Assembly: GCA_035551615.1 (NCBI GenBank)
Contig: DASZNC010000030.1
Span: 1 to 64,000 of the forward strand
Length of the DNA: 64,000 nt
Reading direction: 5' to 3'
Origin: JAKCDU01 sp035551615
Lineage (GTDB): Bacteria; Actinomycetota; Acidimicrobiia; Acidimicrobiales; Palsa-688
Positions 7,095 to 15,125 of this stretch are shown here, piece by piece. The notes under the pieces were generated by a model. That model was not told the origin of the DNA. It searched no databases and was given only the letters and a program-made list of their open reading frames with translations. How positions within the stretch are numbered: position 1 is the stretch's first letter; every line of letters begins with the position of its first letter. The translations under genes were made by a program, and so were the position numbers.

Positions 7095-8495
7095 ATGAGT
7101 AGCACACTTGCCGACAAGGTCTGGGAACGGCACGTCGTCCGTGCATCGGAGGGCGAGCCCGACCTGCTCTACATCGACCTCCATCTGGTCCACGAGGTCA
7201 CCTCGCCGCAGGCGTTCGACGGGCTGCGGATGAACGGGCGGACGGTGCGCCGCCCCGACCTGACGGTGGCCACCATGGACCACAACGTGCCGACCACCGA
7301 TCTGTCCGGACCGGTCGAGGATCCGATCTCGGCCAAGCAGATGGAGGTTCTGGCCGCCAACTGCCAGGAGTTCGGCATCCGGCTGTTCCCGATGGGTGAC
7401 CCCAACCAGGGCATCGTCCACATCATCGGGCCGGAGATGGGTCTGACCCAGCCGGGCATGACGATCGTCTGCGGTGACAGTCACACGTCCACGCACGGTG
7501 CGTTCGGGGCGCTGGCGTTCGGCATCGGCACCAGCGAGGTCGAACACGTCCTGGCCACCCAGACACTGCCCCAGCAACGGCCCCAGACGATGGCGGTGAA
7601 CGTCGACGGCGAGCTGCCGGCCGGCGTCACCCCCAAGGACGTGATCCTGGCCATCATCGGCCAGATCGGCACCGGCGGCGGCATGGGTTACGTCATCGAG
7701 TACCGCGGCTCGGCCATCCGGGCGCTGTCGATGGAGGGCCGGATGACGGTCTGCAACATGTCCATCGAGGCCGGCGCCCGAGCCGGCATGGTGGCTCCCG
7801 ACGACACCACGTTCGCCTACCTGGAGGGCCGCCGCTTCGCTCCGTCCGGAGCCGCCTGGGAGCAGGCCCTCGACGAGTGGCGGTCGTTGACCACCGACGA
7901 AGGCGCCCGCTTCGACAAGGAGGTCACGCTCGACGCCGCCGCCTTGACGCCCTACGTGTCCTGGGGCACCAACCCGGCCCAGGTCGTCCCCATCGGTGCC
8001 ACCGTCCCCGGCCCCGACGACTTCGACGACGATTCGAGCCGGGACGCGGCGTCCCGGGCGCTGGCCTACATGGGCCTGACCGCCGGCACCGCGGTTCGCC
8101 ACATCGGCGTCGACACTGTCTTCATCGGGTCGTGCACCAACGGGCGGATCGAGGACCTGCGGGCGGCAGCCGCCGTCATCGAGGGACGCCGGGTCGCATC
8201 GTCGGTGCGGGCGCTGGTCGTTCCCGGTTCAGGAGTGGTCAAAGGACAGGCCGAAGCGGAGGGTCTCGACCGCATCTTCACCGCCGCCGGATTCGAGTGG
8301 CGCAACCCCGGCTGCTCGATGTGCCTGGCCATGAACCCGGACAAGTTGGCGCCCGGTGAACGGGCCGCCTCCACGTCGAACCGCAACTTCGAGGGCCGCC
8401 AGGGCCGGGGCGGCCGCACCCATCTGGTCTCGCCCGCCGTGGCCGCCGCTACCGCCGTCGCCGGGCATTTCGCGGCCCCGGCCGACCTGGATTAG
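7095..8495 (+). CDS. leuC: 3-isopropylmalate dehydratase large subunit
   Basis: 466 aa, the usual LeuC length. Aconitase-type enzyme that isomerises 2- to 3-isopropylmalate in leucine synthesis, together with LeuD. Visible motifs: TMDHNVPT, GDSHTSTHGAFGALAFGIG, and the [4Fe-4S] ligands in FIGSCTNGR and PGCSMCLAMNPD. The C-terminal NRNFEGRQGRGGRTHLVSP is typical. The ATG at 7095 (MSSTLADKVWERHVV) matches family N-termini; an ATG four codons earlier at 7083 is possible. Followed 10 nt later by leuD. Confidence 0.97.
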   Translation: MSSTLADKVWERHVVRASEGEPDLLYIDLHLVHEVTSPQAFDGLRMNGRTVRRPDLTVATMDHNVPTTDLSGPVEDPISAKQMEVLAANCQEFGIRLFPMGDPNQGIVHIIGPEMGLTQPGMTIVCGDSHTSTHGAFGALAFGIGTSEVEHVLATQTLPQQRPQTMAVNVDGELPAGVTPKDVILAIIGQIGTGGGMGYVIEYRGSAIRALSMEGRMTVCNMSIEAGARAGMVAPDDTTFAYLEGRRFAPSGAAWEQALDEWRSLTTDEGARFDKEVTLDAAALTPYVSWGTNPAQVVPIGATVPGPDDFDDDSSRDAASRALAYMGLTAGTAVRHIGVDTVFIGSCTNGRIEDLRAAAAVIEGRRVASSVRALVVPGSGVVKGQAEAEGLDRIFTAAGFEWRNPGCSMCLAMNPDKLAPGERAASTSNRNFEGRQGRGGRTHLVSPAVAAATAVAGHFAAPADLD

Positions 8496-8505
8496 GAGTC
8501 AACCG

Positions 8506-9099
8506 ATGGAACCTGTACGCGTCGTCTCCGGGACGGCCGTCCCGCTCGACCGGTCGGATGTGGACACCGACCAGATCATTCCCAGCGACTGGTTGAAGAA
8601 GGTGGAGCGCACCGGCTTCGGCAAGGGCCTGTTCTCGGAGTGGCGTGACGAGCGCGACTTCGTCCTCAACCAACCCGAGCACGCCGGCGCCAGCATCCTC
8701 ATCGCCGGTTCCAACTTCGGCACCGGGTCGTCACGTGAACATGCCGTGTGGGCGCTCACCGATTACGGCTTCCAGGCGGTGATCTCGCCCCGTTTCGGCG
8801 ACATCTTCCGCAACAACTGCACCAAGGTCGGCCTGCTGCCCGTCCAGGTCCCGGCCGAGGTGGGGCGGGCCCTCATGGACGCCGTCGTCGCCGATCCGTC
8901 GTTGGAGATCACCGTCGATGTCGAACGGTTGACCGTGTCCGCACCGGCGGCCGGGATCGAGACCACGTTCCCGCTGGATGCGTTCACGCAGCACCGGCTC
9001 TTGAACGGGCTGGACGACATCGGGCTGACGCTCCGCCACGAATCCGACATCGCCCGACACGAAAAGGCCCGGGCCGGCTGGCTGCCCGCGCTGGGCTGA
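8506..9099 (+). CDS. leuD: 3-isopropylmalate dehydratase small subunit
   Basis: 197 aa, normal length. Swivelling domain partner of LeuC. DVDTDQIIPSDWLK and GSNFGTGSSREHAVWAL are the family signatures that shape the substrate pocket. The ATG at 8506 is fixed by AGGAG at 8494-8498 overlapping the leuC stop, 7 nt upstream, showing co-translation of the pair. Confidence 0.97.
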   Translation: MEPVRVVSGTAVPLDRSDVDTDQIIPSDWLKKVERTGFGKGLFSEWRDERDFVLNQPEHAGASILIAGSNFGTGSSREHAVWALTDYGFQAVISPRFGDIFRNNCTKVGLLPVQVPAEVGRALMDAVVADPSLEITVDVERLTVSAPAAGIETTFPLDAFTQHRLLNGLDDIGLTLRHESDIARHEKARAGWLPALG

Positions 9100-9128
9100 C
9101 CCTCAGGCCCACGGGGTAGCTTGACCCC

Positions 9129-9812
9129 GTGTTCAGATATTTCCTGCGCGTCGCGCTGATGGGAACGTTGCTGTACGCCGGCCGCAAAGCGCTGAAGCGC
9201 TGGATCGAGGGCCCCGACCCCGAAGCCTCCTCCGCCGCATGGGCACCGCGCAGTCCGAGCCCTTCGGCCGACCCCGGGCCGGGCGCCCCCCCGGCCGCCG
9301 ACCCTGGCGCCGACCCTGGCCCGGGCACACGCCCGGCCGCCGATCCTGGCGCCGGCCCGGCCGCCGGTTCGGAAGCGGGCTCCACGACTGAACCTGGCCC
9401 CGGCTCGGCGTCCAGCAACGGTGCCGTGCGCCCGACTGCCCCCGAGCCGACCCCGGTGTCGACCGATGGCGATTCCGGCCACCGATCGATGGGGACCGGA
9501 GCACCGACACCGTCACCCGGCGCGCCTAGGGCCGAGGCACCGGCCAAGAAGGCGGCACCCGTGAAGAAGGCGGCACCCGTGAAGAAGGCGGCACCGGCCA
9601 CTACAGCGGGAGCGACCAAGAAAGCCCCCGCAACCAAGGCTGCGCCGGCTGCCGAGAACCCGGCCGGCGACCAAGCTGCGCCGGCCAAGAAGGCCGCCCC
9701 GGCCAAGAAGGCCGCCCCGGCCAAGAAAGCAGCGGCCAAGAAGGCGTCCGGGCCGGCCCAGAAGGCCGCCCCTCGCCAATCGCCGGGCGACTCCCCGCTG
9801 AACGCGACTTAG
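9129..9812 (+). CDS. Small membrane-anchored protein with HupB-like Lys/Ala/Pro tail
   Basis: 227 aa. Residues 1-20 form a hydrophobic helix (FLRVALMGTLLYAG) followed by basic KALKRW; residues 30-130 are low-complexity Pro/Ala/Asp/Gly with ADPG(A/P) repeats; residues 138-220 are histone H1/HupB-style KKAAP repeats, visible in DNA as 18-bp units near 9545-9600 and 9685-9740. No HU DNA-binding fold is present. In mycobacteria hupB, which has a similar PAKKA tail, follows leuD; here the tail occurs at that place without the HU domain. GTG start with a TAGCTT box ending 6 nt upstream. The basic tail may bind nucleic acid at the membrane; this is inference. Confidence 0.65.
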   Translation: MFRYFLRVALMGTLLYAGRKALKRWIEGPDPEASSAAWAPRSPSPSADPGPGAPPAADPGADPGPGTRPAADPGAGPAAGSEAGSTTEPGPGSASSNGAVRPTAPEPTPVSTDGDSGHRSMGTGAPTPSPGAPRAEAPAKKAAPVKKAAPVKKAAPATTAGATKKAPATKAAPAAENPAGDQAAPAKKAAPAKKAAPAKKAAAKKASGPAQKAAPRQSPGDSPLNAT

Positions 9813-9832
9813 CCGCCGCTTCGAGCCACCGA

Positions 9833-9886
9833 ATATCATCAAGTGTGTTCAAAGATGCTGATATAGTCAGCATCTTTGCACACCCT
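9833..9886. repeat. 54-nt dispersed palindromic element, copy B
   Basis: The core 9850-9878 is a perfect 12-bp inverted repeat (CAAAGATGCTGA / TCAGCATCTTTG) around TATAG; the pairing extends outward to 9845-9883 with one mismatch (16 of 17 pairs). It starts 21 nt after the preceding stop, between converging genes as in copy A. No T-run follows the stem on either strand, so it is not a classical intrinsic terminator. Confidence 0.8.
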
Positions 9887-9906
9887 CCGGTCGAAGAACC
9901 GGCTCT

Positions 9907-9990
9907 CGTCCGCCTCCGGTCAGAGAACCCGGGCTCCGGCGTCCGCCTCCGGTCAGAAGAACCCGGGCCCGGTCGTCCGCCTCCGGTCAG
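9907..9990. repeat. 33/34-bp tandem repeat array next to copy B
   Basis: The 17-mer CGTCCGCCTCCGGTCAG begins at 9907, 9940 and 9974 (spacings 33 and 34), with AGAACCCGGG-type sequence between. Its sequence differs from the array at 2161 although the period is the same. The 34-bp step would break a reading frame, so this looks like a DNA-level rather than protein repeat. Confidence 0.8.
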
Positions 9991-10082
9991 AGCAGCGGCC
10001 CCCGCCCGCCCTCGACTCTCAGACCCCAGCCGCCTCCCGACCCTCAGACCTCCGGACCGGACGGCCGCCCCGCCTGTTCCTT

Positions 10083-11645
10083 TTACAAACCGATGGCCAC
10101 GGCGTCGAGGATGCCGGCCGTCTCGACCAGCGACTCCACCACCGAGGCGGGCACCGCCTGCTCGAACGACAGGGCCATCATCGCCGTCCCGCCAGCCGCC
10201 GACCGGCCCAGTTTCAGGTCGACGATGTTGAGGCCCCCGTCGGCGACGATGGCGGCGACGGCGGCCACCATCCCGATGCGGTCGTCGTTGTGCAGGAGGA
10301 CCATCCACTTGGCCACCGGCAACTCGATGTCGTGGCCGTCCACGGCGATGACCCGGGGGACGCCGTCGTCGAAGGTGGTGCCCGAGACGGTGTGGCCGCC
10401 GCCACTGACGGTGATCACGTTGCGGTAGCCACCCGACGAGCCGACCGTCGAGGAGCGCACGGTGAGGCCCCGTTCGGTGGCCAGCTGGGGCACGTTGACG
10501 AACGAGACCGGCTCGTCGGTCGAGACGGCGAAGAGGCCCTTCTGGGCGGCCAGGGTGAGGATGCGGGTGTCCTCGGCGGCCAGGTCACCGGCGAACTCGA
10601 TCTCGACCTCGGCCGGCAGATTGCGGGTCAAGGAGCCCCACATGCCACCCAGCTGCTCGGCCAGGGGTAGCCAGGGCCGGACCGCTTCGGGCACGTCGGC
10701 GGCGGCGATGTTGACTGCGAATGGCACGAAATCGCCGGCCAGGGCCAGCTCGACCTGCTCGGCGATGGTGAGCCCGGCCTTGTCCTGCGCCTCCCGGGTG
10801 GATGCCCCGAGGTGAGGGGTGACGACCACAGACGGGACGTCGAACAGCGGGGAGTCGGTGCACGGCTCGCTGGAGAAGACGTCGAGGGCGGCGCCCGCGA
10901 CCGTCCCTTCGGACACGGCCACCGCCAGCGCCTTCTCGTCGATGATCCCGCCCCGTGCCGTGTTGATGATGCGCACGCCCGGCTTCATGGACGCCAACCG
11001 CTCGGAGTCGATCAGGCCGGCCGTCTCCGGGGTCTTCGGCAGGTGGACGGTCACGAAATCGGCTTCGGAGAGGACCTCGTCCAGGGTGCCCAGCGTGGCG
11101 CCCAGCTGCTTGGCCCGCTCGGCGCTGATGTAGGGGTCGTAGGCCAGCAGGCGCATGCCGAAGGCGGCCGCCCGTTGCGCCACCAGGGCACCGACCCGGC
11201 CCAGGCCGACCACCCCGAGGGTCTTGCCGAACAGTTCGACGCCCTCCCACTTGGACCGCTCCCACCGGCCGGCGACCAGGGCGGAGTGGGCCTGCGGCAC
11301 GTTGCGGGCCTGGGCCAGGAGCAGGGCCATGGTGTGCTCGGCCGCCGAGATGATGTTGGACTGCGGGGCGTTGACGACCATGACGCCGCGACGGGTCGCC
11401 GACTCCACGTCGACGTTGTCGAGGCCGATGCCGGCCCGGCCCACCACCACCAGGTCACGGCCCGCCTCCAGGACGGACGCCGTGACCTGGGTGGCCGACC
11501 GGATGATGAGCGCCGCCGCCCCCGGAACGGCGTCCAGCAGGGCGTCGGGCGACAGCCCCATCTGGACGTCGACCGTGTGCCCGGCCGCCCGCAGGCGGTC
11601 CAGGCCGGGTTCGGCGATCTCCTCGGTGACGAGCACCCGGGCCAT
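10083..11645 (-). CDS. serA: D-3-phosphoglycerate dehydrogenase
   Basis: 520 aa, the long actinobacterial form. First step of serine synthesis: oxidises 3-phosphoglycerate to 3-phosphohydroxypyruvate with NAD. Domains: substrate/NAD-binding halves (GRAGIGLDNVD; nucleotide loop GLGRVG; NTARGGIIDE; catalytic His in TPHLGAST), an intervening allosteric substrate-binding domain (about 310-445), and a C-terminal ACT domain (about 445-520) that senses serine in relatives. The ATG lies 2 nt after the aspB stop, so both are one transcript. Confidence 0.96.
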   Translation of the reverse strand: MARVLVTEEIAEPGLDRLRAAGHTVDVQMGLSPDALLDAVPGAAALIIRSATQVTASVLEAGRDLVVVGRAGIGLDNVDVESATRRGVMVVNAPQSNIISAAEHTMALLLAQARNVPQAHSALVAGRWERSKWEGVELFGKTLGVVGLGRVGALVAQRAAAFGMRLLAYDPYISAERAKQLGATLGTLDEVLSEADFVTVHLPKTPETAGLIDSERLASMKPGVRIINTARGGIIDEKALAVAVSEGTVAGAALDVFSSEPCTDSPLFDVPSVVVTPHLGASTREAQDKAGLTIAEQVELALAGDFVPFAVNIAAADVPEAVRPWLPLAEQLGGMWGSLTRNLPAEVEIEFAGDLAAEDTRILTLAAQKGLFAVSTDEPVSFVNVPQLATERGLTVRSSTVGSSGGYRNVITVSGGGHTVSGTTFDDGVPRVIAVDGHDIELPVAKWMVLLHNDDRIGMVAAVAAIVADGGLNIVDLKLGRSAAGGTAMMALSFEQAVPASVVESLVETAGILDAVAIGL

Positions 11646-11647
11646 GA

Positions 11648-12847
11648 TCAGCCCCCGACCAGCTTGGCGATGCGGTTGATGCCCTCGATCAGCGCGTCAT
11701 CGGCCAGCGCGTAGGAGAACCGGGCGTAACCGGGCGCGCCGAACGCCTCGCCGGGCACGAAGGCCACTTTGGCCTCGTCCAGCACCAGGGCGGCCAGATC
11801 GAGCGAGGACGACGCCGTCCGGCCGTTCGGGCCGAGCGGCCGGCCGAGCAGGCCCTCCACGCTGGGGAAGGCGTAGAACGCCCCATCCGGCTCCGGGCAG
11901 TTGACGCCCGGTATGTCGTTGAGCATCGAGGTGATGATCTGACGCCGGCGGTCGTAGGTTTCCCGCATCTCGGCCACGGCCGAGAGGTCGCCGCTGACCG
12001 CCACCAGGGCGGCCTGTTGGGCCACATTGCACACGTTCGATGTGGCGTGCGACTGGAGGTTGCCGGCCGCCTTGATCACGTCCGCCGGGCCGATCATCCA
12101 GCCCACCCGCCATCCGGTCATGGCGTAGGTCTTGGCCACACCGTTGACCACCACGCAGGTGTCGGCCAGCTCCGGCACCAGCGCCGGCATCGACGAGAAC
12201 GTGGCCGACCCGTACACCAGGTGCTCGTAGATCTCGTCGGTCACCACCCAGATGCCCTTCGCCACCGCCCACTGGCCGATCTCGGCCACCGCGGCGGGCG
12301 GGTACACGGCGCCGGTCGGGTTGGACGGGGAGACGAAGAGCAGGACCTTGGTGCGGGGCGTGGTCGCCGCCTCGAGCTGCTCGATGGTCACCCGGTAGCC
12401 GGCTTCCCAGGTTGTCGGGATCTCCACCGGCACCCCGCCGGCCAGCTGGATCGATTCCGGATAGGTGGTCCAGTACGGGGCCGGGACGAGCACCTCGTCG
12501 CCCGGGTCGAGCAGGGTGGCGAAGGTCTCCTCGACGGCCTGCTTGCCGCCGTTGGTGACCAGCACTTGTGCGGCCGCCACCGACAGGCCCGAGTCCCGGA
12601 GCGTCTTGGTGGCGATGGCCTCCTTCAGCTCGGGCAGGCCACCGGCCGGCGTGTACTTGTGGTTCTTGGGGTCGAGACAGGCGGCGGCGGCCGCCTCGGC
12701 GATGACGGATGGCGTGGGAAAATCGGGCTCTCCGGCACCGAAACCGATCACGTCCTCACCGGCCGCCTTCAGGGACTTGGCCTTGGCGTCGATGGCCAGA
12801 GTCGCTGATTCCGAGACGGCGGATATGCGCTGTGAGATGCGTGCCAT
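11648..12847 (-). CDS. aspB: Class I aspartate aminotransferase
   Basis: 399 aa. Transfers amino groups between aspartate and 2-oxoglutarate using PLP. Signatures: GAGEPDFPTP near the N-terminus, SPSNPTGAVY, DEIYEHLVYG, and the PLP lysine in VVVNGVAKTYAMTGWRVGW; Arg in FSYA-region binds the carboxylate. ATG at 12847 chosen because MARISQRISAVSESATLAID matches family N-termini; an extended frame upstream runs into serC on the other strand. Cotranscribed with serA, diverging from serC. Other class I substrates (prephenate, branched-chain keto acids) cannot be excluded. Confidence 0.9.
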   Translation of the reverse strand: MARISQRISAVSESATLAIDAKAKSLKAAGEDVIGFGAGEPDFPTPSVIAEAAAAACLDPKNHKYTPAGGLPELKEAIATKTLRDSGLSVAAAQVLVTNGGKQAVEETFATLLDPGDEVLVPAPYWTTYPESIQLAGGVPVEIPTTWEAGYRVTIEQLEAATTPRTKVLLFVSPSNPTGAVYPPAAVAEIGQWAVAKGIWVVTDEIYEHLVYGSATFSSMPALVPELADTCVVVNGVAKTYAMTGWRVGWMIGPADVIKAAGNLQSHATSNVCNVAQQAALVAVSGDLSAVAEMRETYDRRRQIITSMLNDIPGVNCPEPDGAFYAFPSVEGLLGRPLGPNGRTASSSLDLAALVLDEAKVAFVPGEAFGAPGYARFSYALADDALIEGINRIAKLVGG

Positions 12848-12865
12848 TGCTGTAATAGTTTCACA
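12848..12865. promoter_or_regulatory. 18-bp divergent promoter between aspB and serC
   Basis: Start codons of the two serine-pathway transcripts are only 18 bp apart. TAATAG (12853-12858) lies 7 nt before the serC GTG; the same AT-rich core read on the other strand gives TATTAC 4 nt before the aspB ATG. Both -10 elements must overlap and the -35 regions fall inside the opposing coding sequences, so the transcripts should be leaderless or nearly so. Confidence 0.55.
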
Positions 12866-13999
12866 GTGACCAACGCCGCTCAGCCCGATATCCGGATTCC
12901 CGCCGACCTGCTGCCCAGGGACGGGCGCTTCGGGTCGGGGCCTTCCAAGGTGCGGCCCGAGCAGGTCTCGGCCATCGAGAAGGCCGGGGTGATGGGCACC
13001 AGCCACCGCCAGGCACCGGTGAAGTCCCTGGTCGGCCGGTTGCGCAAGGGCGTGGCCGAGCTGTTCGCCCTGCCCGACGGTTACGAGGTGGTGATCGGCA
13101 ACGGTGGGACCACGACGTTCTGGGACGTGGCCACCTTCGGGCTCATCCAGGACCGCAGCCAGCACCTCAGCTTCGGGGAGTTCTCCTCGAAGTTCGCGGT
13201 CGCGGCCAGGACCGCTCCCCACCTGGAGGAGCCGGAGGTGATCGAGTCAGCGACCGGGACCCATCCGTGGGCCGAGCCGAGGGCCGGGATCGACCTGTAC
13301 GCGCTGACCCACAACGAGACCTCCACCGGGGTGATGATGCCGCTGACCCGCCCCGACGGCACCGCCGGCCAGGCCCTGGTCGCGGTGGACGCCACGTCGG
13401 GCGCCGGCGCTCTCCGCTTCGATCCTTCCGAGGTCGACGCCTACTACTTCGCCCCGCAGAAGTGCTTCGCCTCCGACGGCGGCCTGTGGGTGGCCGTGCT
13501 GTCGCCGGCCGCCCTCGAGCGGGCCCGAAGCATCCACGATCAGAAGCGCTGGGTGCCGGCGTCGCTCGACCTGTCCATCGCCATCGAGCAGAGCCGGCTG
13601 GACCAGACCTACAACACCCCCGCCCTGGCCACGATCATCATGTTCGTCGACCAGCTGGAATGGATGTTGGAGGGCGGCGGCCTGGACTTCTCCGCCGGGC
13701 GGAGCGAGGCCTCGGCCCGCACCCTGTACGGCTGGGCCGAATCCTCGGACTACGCCACCCCGTTCGTGGCCAAGCCGGACGAACGGTCGAATGTGGTCGG
13801 CACCATCGACCTGGCTGACAGCGTTGATGCCACGACAGTGTCGAAGGTGCTCCGGGCCCACGGGGTCGTCGACACCGATTCCTACCGGAAACTGGGCCGC
13901 AATCAGCTGCGGATCGCCATGTTCCCGGCGATCGATCCGGCCGACGTGCAGGCCCTGACCCACTGCATCGACCACGTCGCAAACGCGCTCGCCGGGTGA
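12866..13999 (+). CDS. serC: Phosphoserine aminotransferase
   Basis: 377 aa, the actinobacterial SerC type. Converts 3-phosphohydroxypyruvate and glutamate to phosphoserine. Visible: FGSGPSKVRPEQ and MGTSHRQAPVK at the N-terminus, ALTHNETSTGV, and the PLP lysine in YYFAPQKCFASDGG. With serA across the divergent promoter it supplies two of three serine-pathway steps; no serB is in the window. GTG start with a TAATAG box 7 nt upstream. Confidence 0.95.
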   Translation: MTNAAQPDIRIPADLLPRDGRFGSGPSKVRPEQVSAIEKAGVMGTSHRQAPVKSLVGRLRKGVAELFALPDGYEVVIGNGGTTTFWDVATFGLIQDRSQHLSFGEFSSKFAVAARTAPHLEEPEVIESATGTHPWAEPRAGIDLYALTHNETSTGVMMPLTRPDGTAGQALVAVDATSGAGALRFDPSEVDAYYFAPQKCFASDGGLWVAVLSPAALERARSIHDQKRWVPASLDLSIAIEQSRLDQTYNTPALATIIMFVDQLEWMLEGGGLDFSAGRSEASARTLYGWAESSDYATPFVAKPDERSNVVGTIDLADSVDATTVSKVLRAHGVVDTDSYRKLGRNQLRIAMFPAIDPADVQALTHCIDHVANALAG

Positions 14000-14021
14000 T
14001 TTCACACTAACCTTCGCTAGC

Positions 14022-15125
14022 TTGCGGAGACGTAAGCCCCTCGCACTGGTCTCGCTGGGCGCCGGCCTGATGTTCGCAGCACCGGCCACGGCCCAGACGG
14101 TGCCTTCGACCACCGCTCCCCCGCCGACCGCGACCGCCGAGATTCTGGTGGACGCCGATACCGGTCGTGTCCTGGTCGAGCACGACGCCCATGAAGCGCT
14201 GCCGCCCGGCAGCCTGACCAAGACGTTGATGGCCATGATCGCCGCCGACTGGCTGCCGTCGGCTGCGTCTGTGCCGGTGCCGATCGAGGCGTACAACGCC
14301 TTCCCCGACAAGGTCGGCATGAAGCCGGGCCAGCGGTGGCCGCTCGGAACCACTCTGCACGCCCTCATCACCGATTCGGCCAACGACGCCGCCTACGCCC
14401 TGGCCGTCGACATCGGCGGCTCACTCCAAGGCTTCGCCCCGGTGATGCAGGAGGCGGCCGGCCAGATCGGGATGACCGACCACCCGGTGCTCCAGGATCC
14501 AGCCGGGCTGGACGGTACAGAGGGGGTCAACGGGGGTAACCGGATAAGCGCCTGGGACCTGGCCATCGCCGGCCGGGACATGATGGCCAACCCGACGCTG
14601 GCCGCTATCGCCGGCCAGCACACCTTCGATTTCGAAGGCCCGGACGGCATCGCCTACCACCTGGTCAGCCGCAACTACCACTTCCTCGCCGGCTATCCGG
14701 GCGCCATCGGCATCAAGACCGGCTACACGGTCGCCGCCGGTTACTGCGACATGGAGGAAGCGGTCCAGGGAGGCCGGAAGATGATCGCAGTGGTGCTGCA
14801 CAGCACCAACCCGGACGCCGACGCCGGTTCCCTGATCACCCAGGGCTTCGCCACACCGGTCGCCCGCGAGAGCCACGACCCGCAGTTGCCGGCGGTCACC
14901 GAACCGAAGCCGGTGCGGTTCACGCCCTCGCTGAAGGCCAGCGGGGCGGCCACTCCTACACCGACCGAGCCGACCGCCGTCGTGGCCGGGGCCGCCACGC
15001 GGCCCGGGCCCGACTGGCAGGAAGGTGTGGCTCTCGCCGGTGTGGCCGTCGGCGGGGTGATGTGGCTGCGCCGTATGGCGTCTAGCCCCCGGAAACGTCC
15101 TGGGGGCGGGCGGAACCGGCGTTGA
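14022..15125 (+). CDS. D-alanyl-D-alanine carboxypeptidase (peptidase S11)
   Basis: 367 aa. Signal peptide (RRRK then a hydrophobic core, cleavage near ATAQ, about residue 25). Penicillin-binding motifs: S64-L-T-K67, S119-A-N121 and K232-T-G. Trims the terminal D-Ala of peptidoglycan pentapeptides outside the cell. The C-terminus has a hydrophobic stretch (EGVALAGVAVGGVMWL) followed by a basic tail, a possible second membrane anchor. TTG start; a TAACCT box lies 8 nt upstream. Its last 44 nt overlap the 3' end of ilvC on the opposite strand. Confidence 0.92.
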   Translation: MRRRKPLALVSLGAGLMFAAPATAQTVPSTTAPPPTATAEILVDADTGRVLVEHDAHEALPPGSLTKTLMAMIAADWLPSAASVPVPIEAYNAFPDKVGMKPGQRWPLGTTLHALITDSANDAAYALAVDIGGSLQGFAPVMQEAAGQIGMTDHPVLQDPAGLDGTEGVNGGNRISAWDLAIAGRDMMANPTLAAIAGQHTFDFEGPDGIAYHLVSRNYHFLAGYPGAIGIKTGYTVAAGYCDMEEAVQGGRKMIAVVLHSTNPDADAGSLITQGFATPVARESHDPQLPAVTEPKPVRFTPSLKASGAATPTPTEPTAVVAGAATRPGPDWQEGVALAGVAVGGVMWLRRMASSPRKRPGGGRNRR

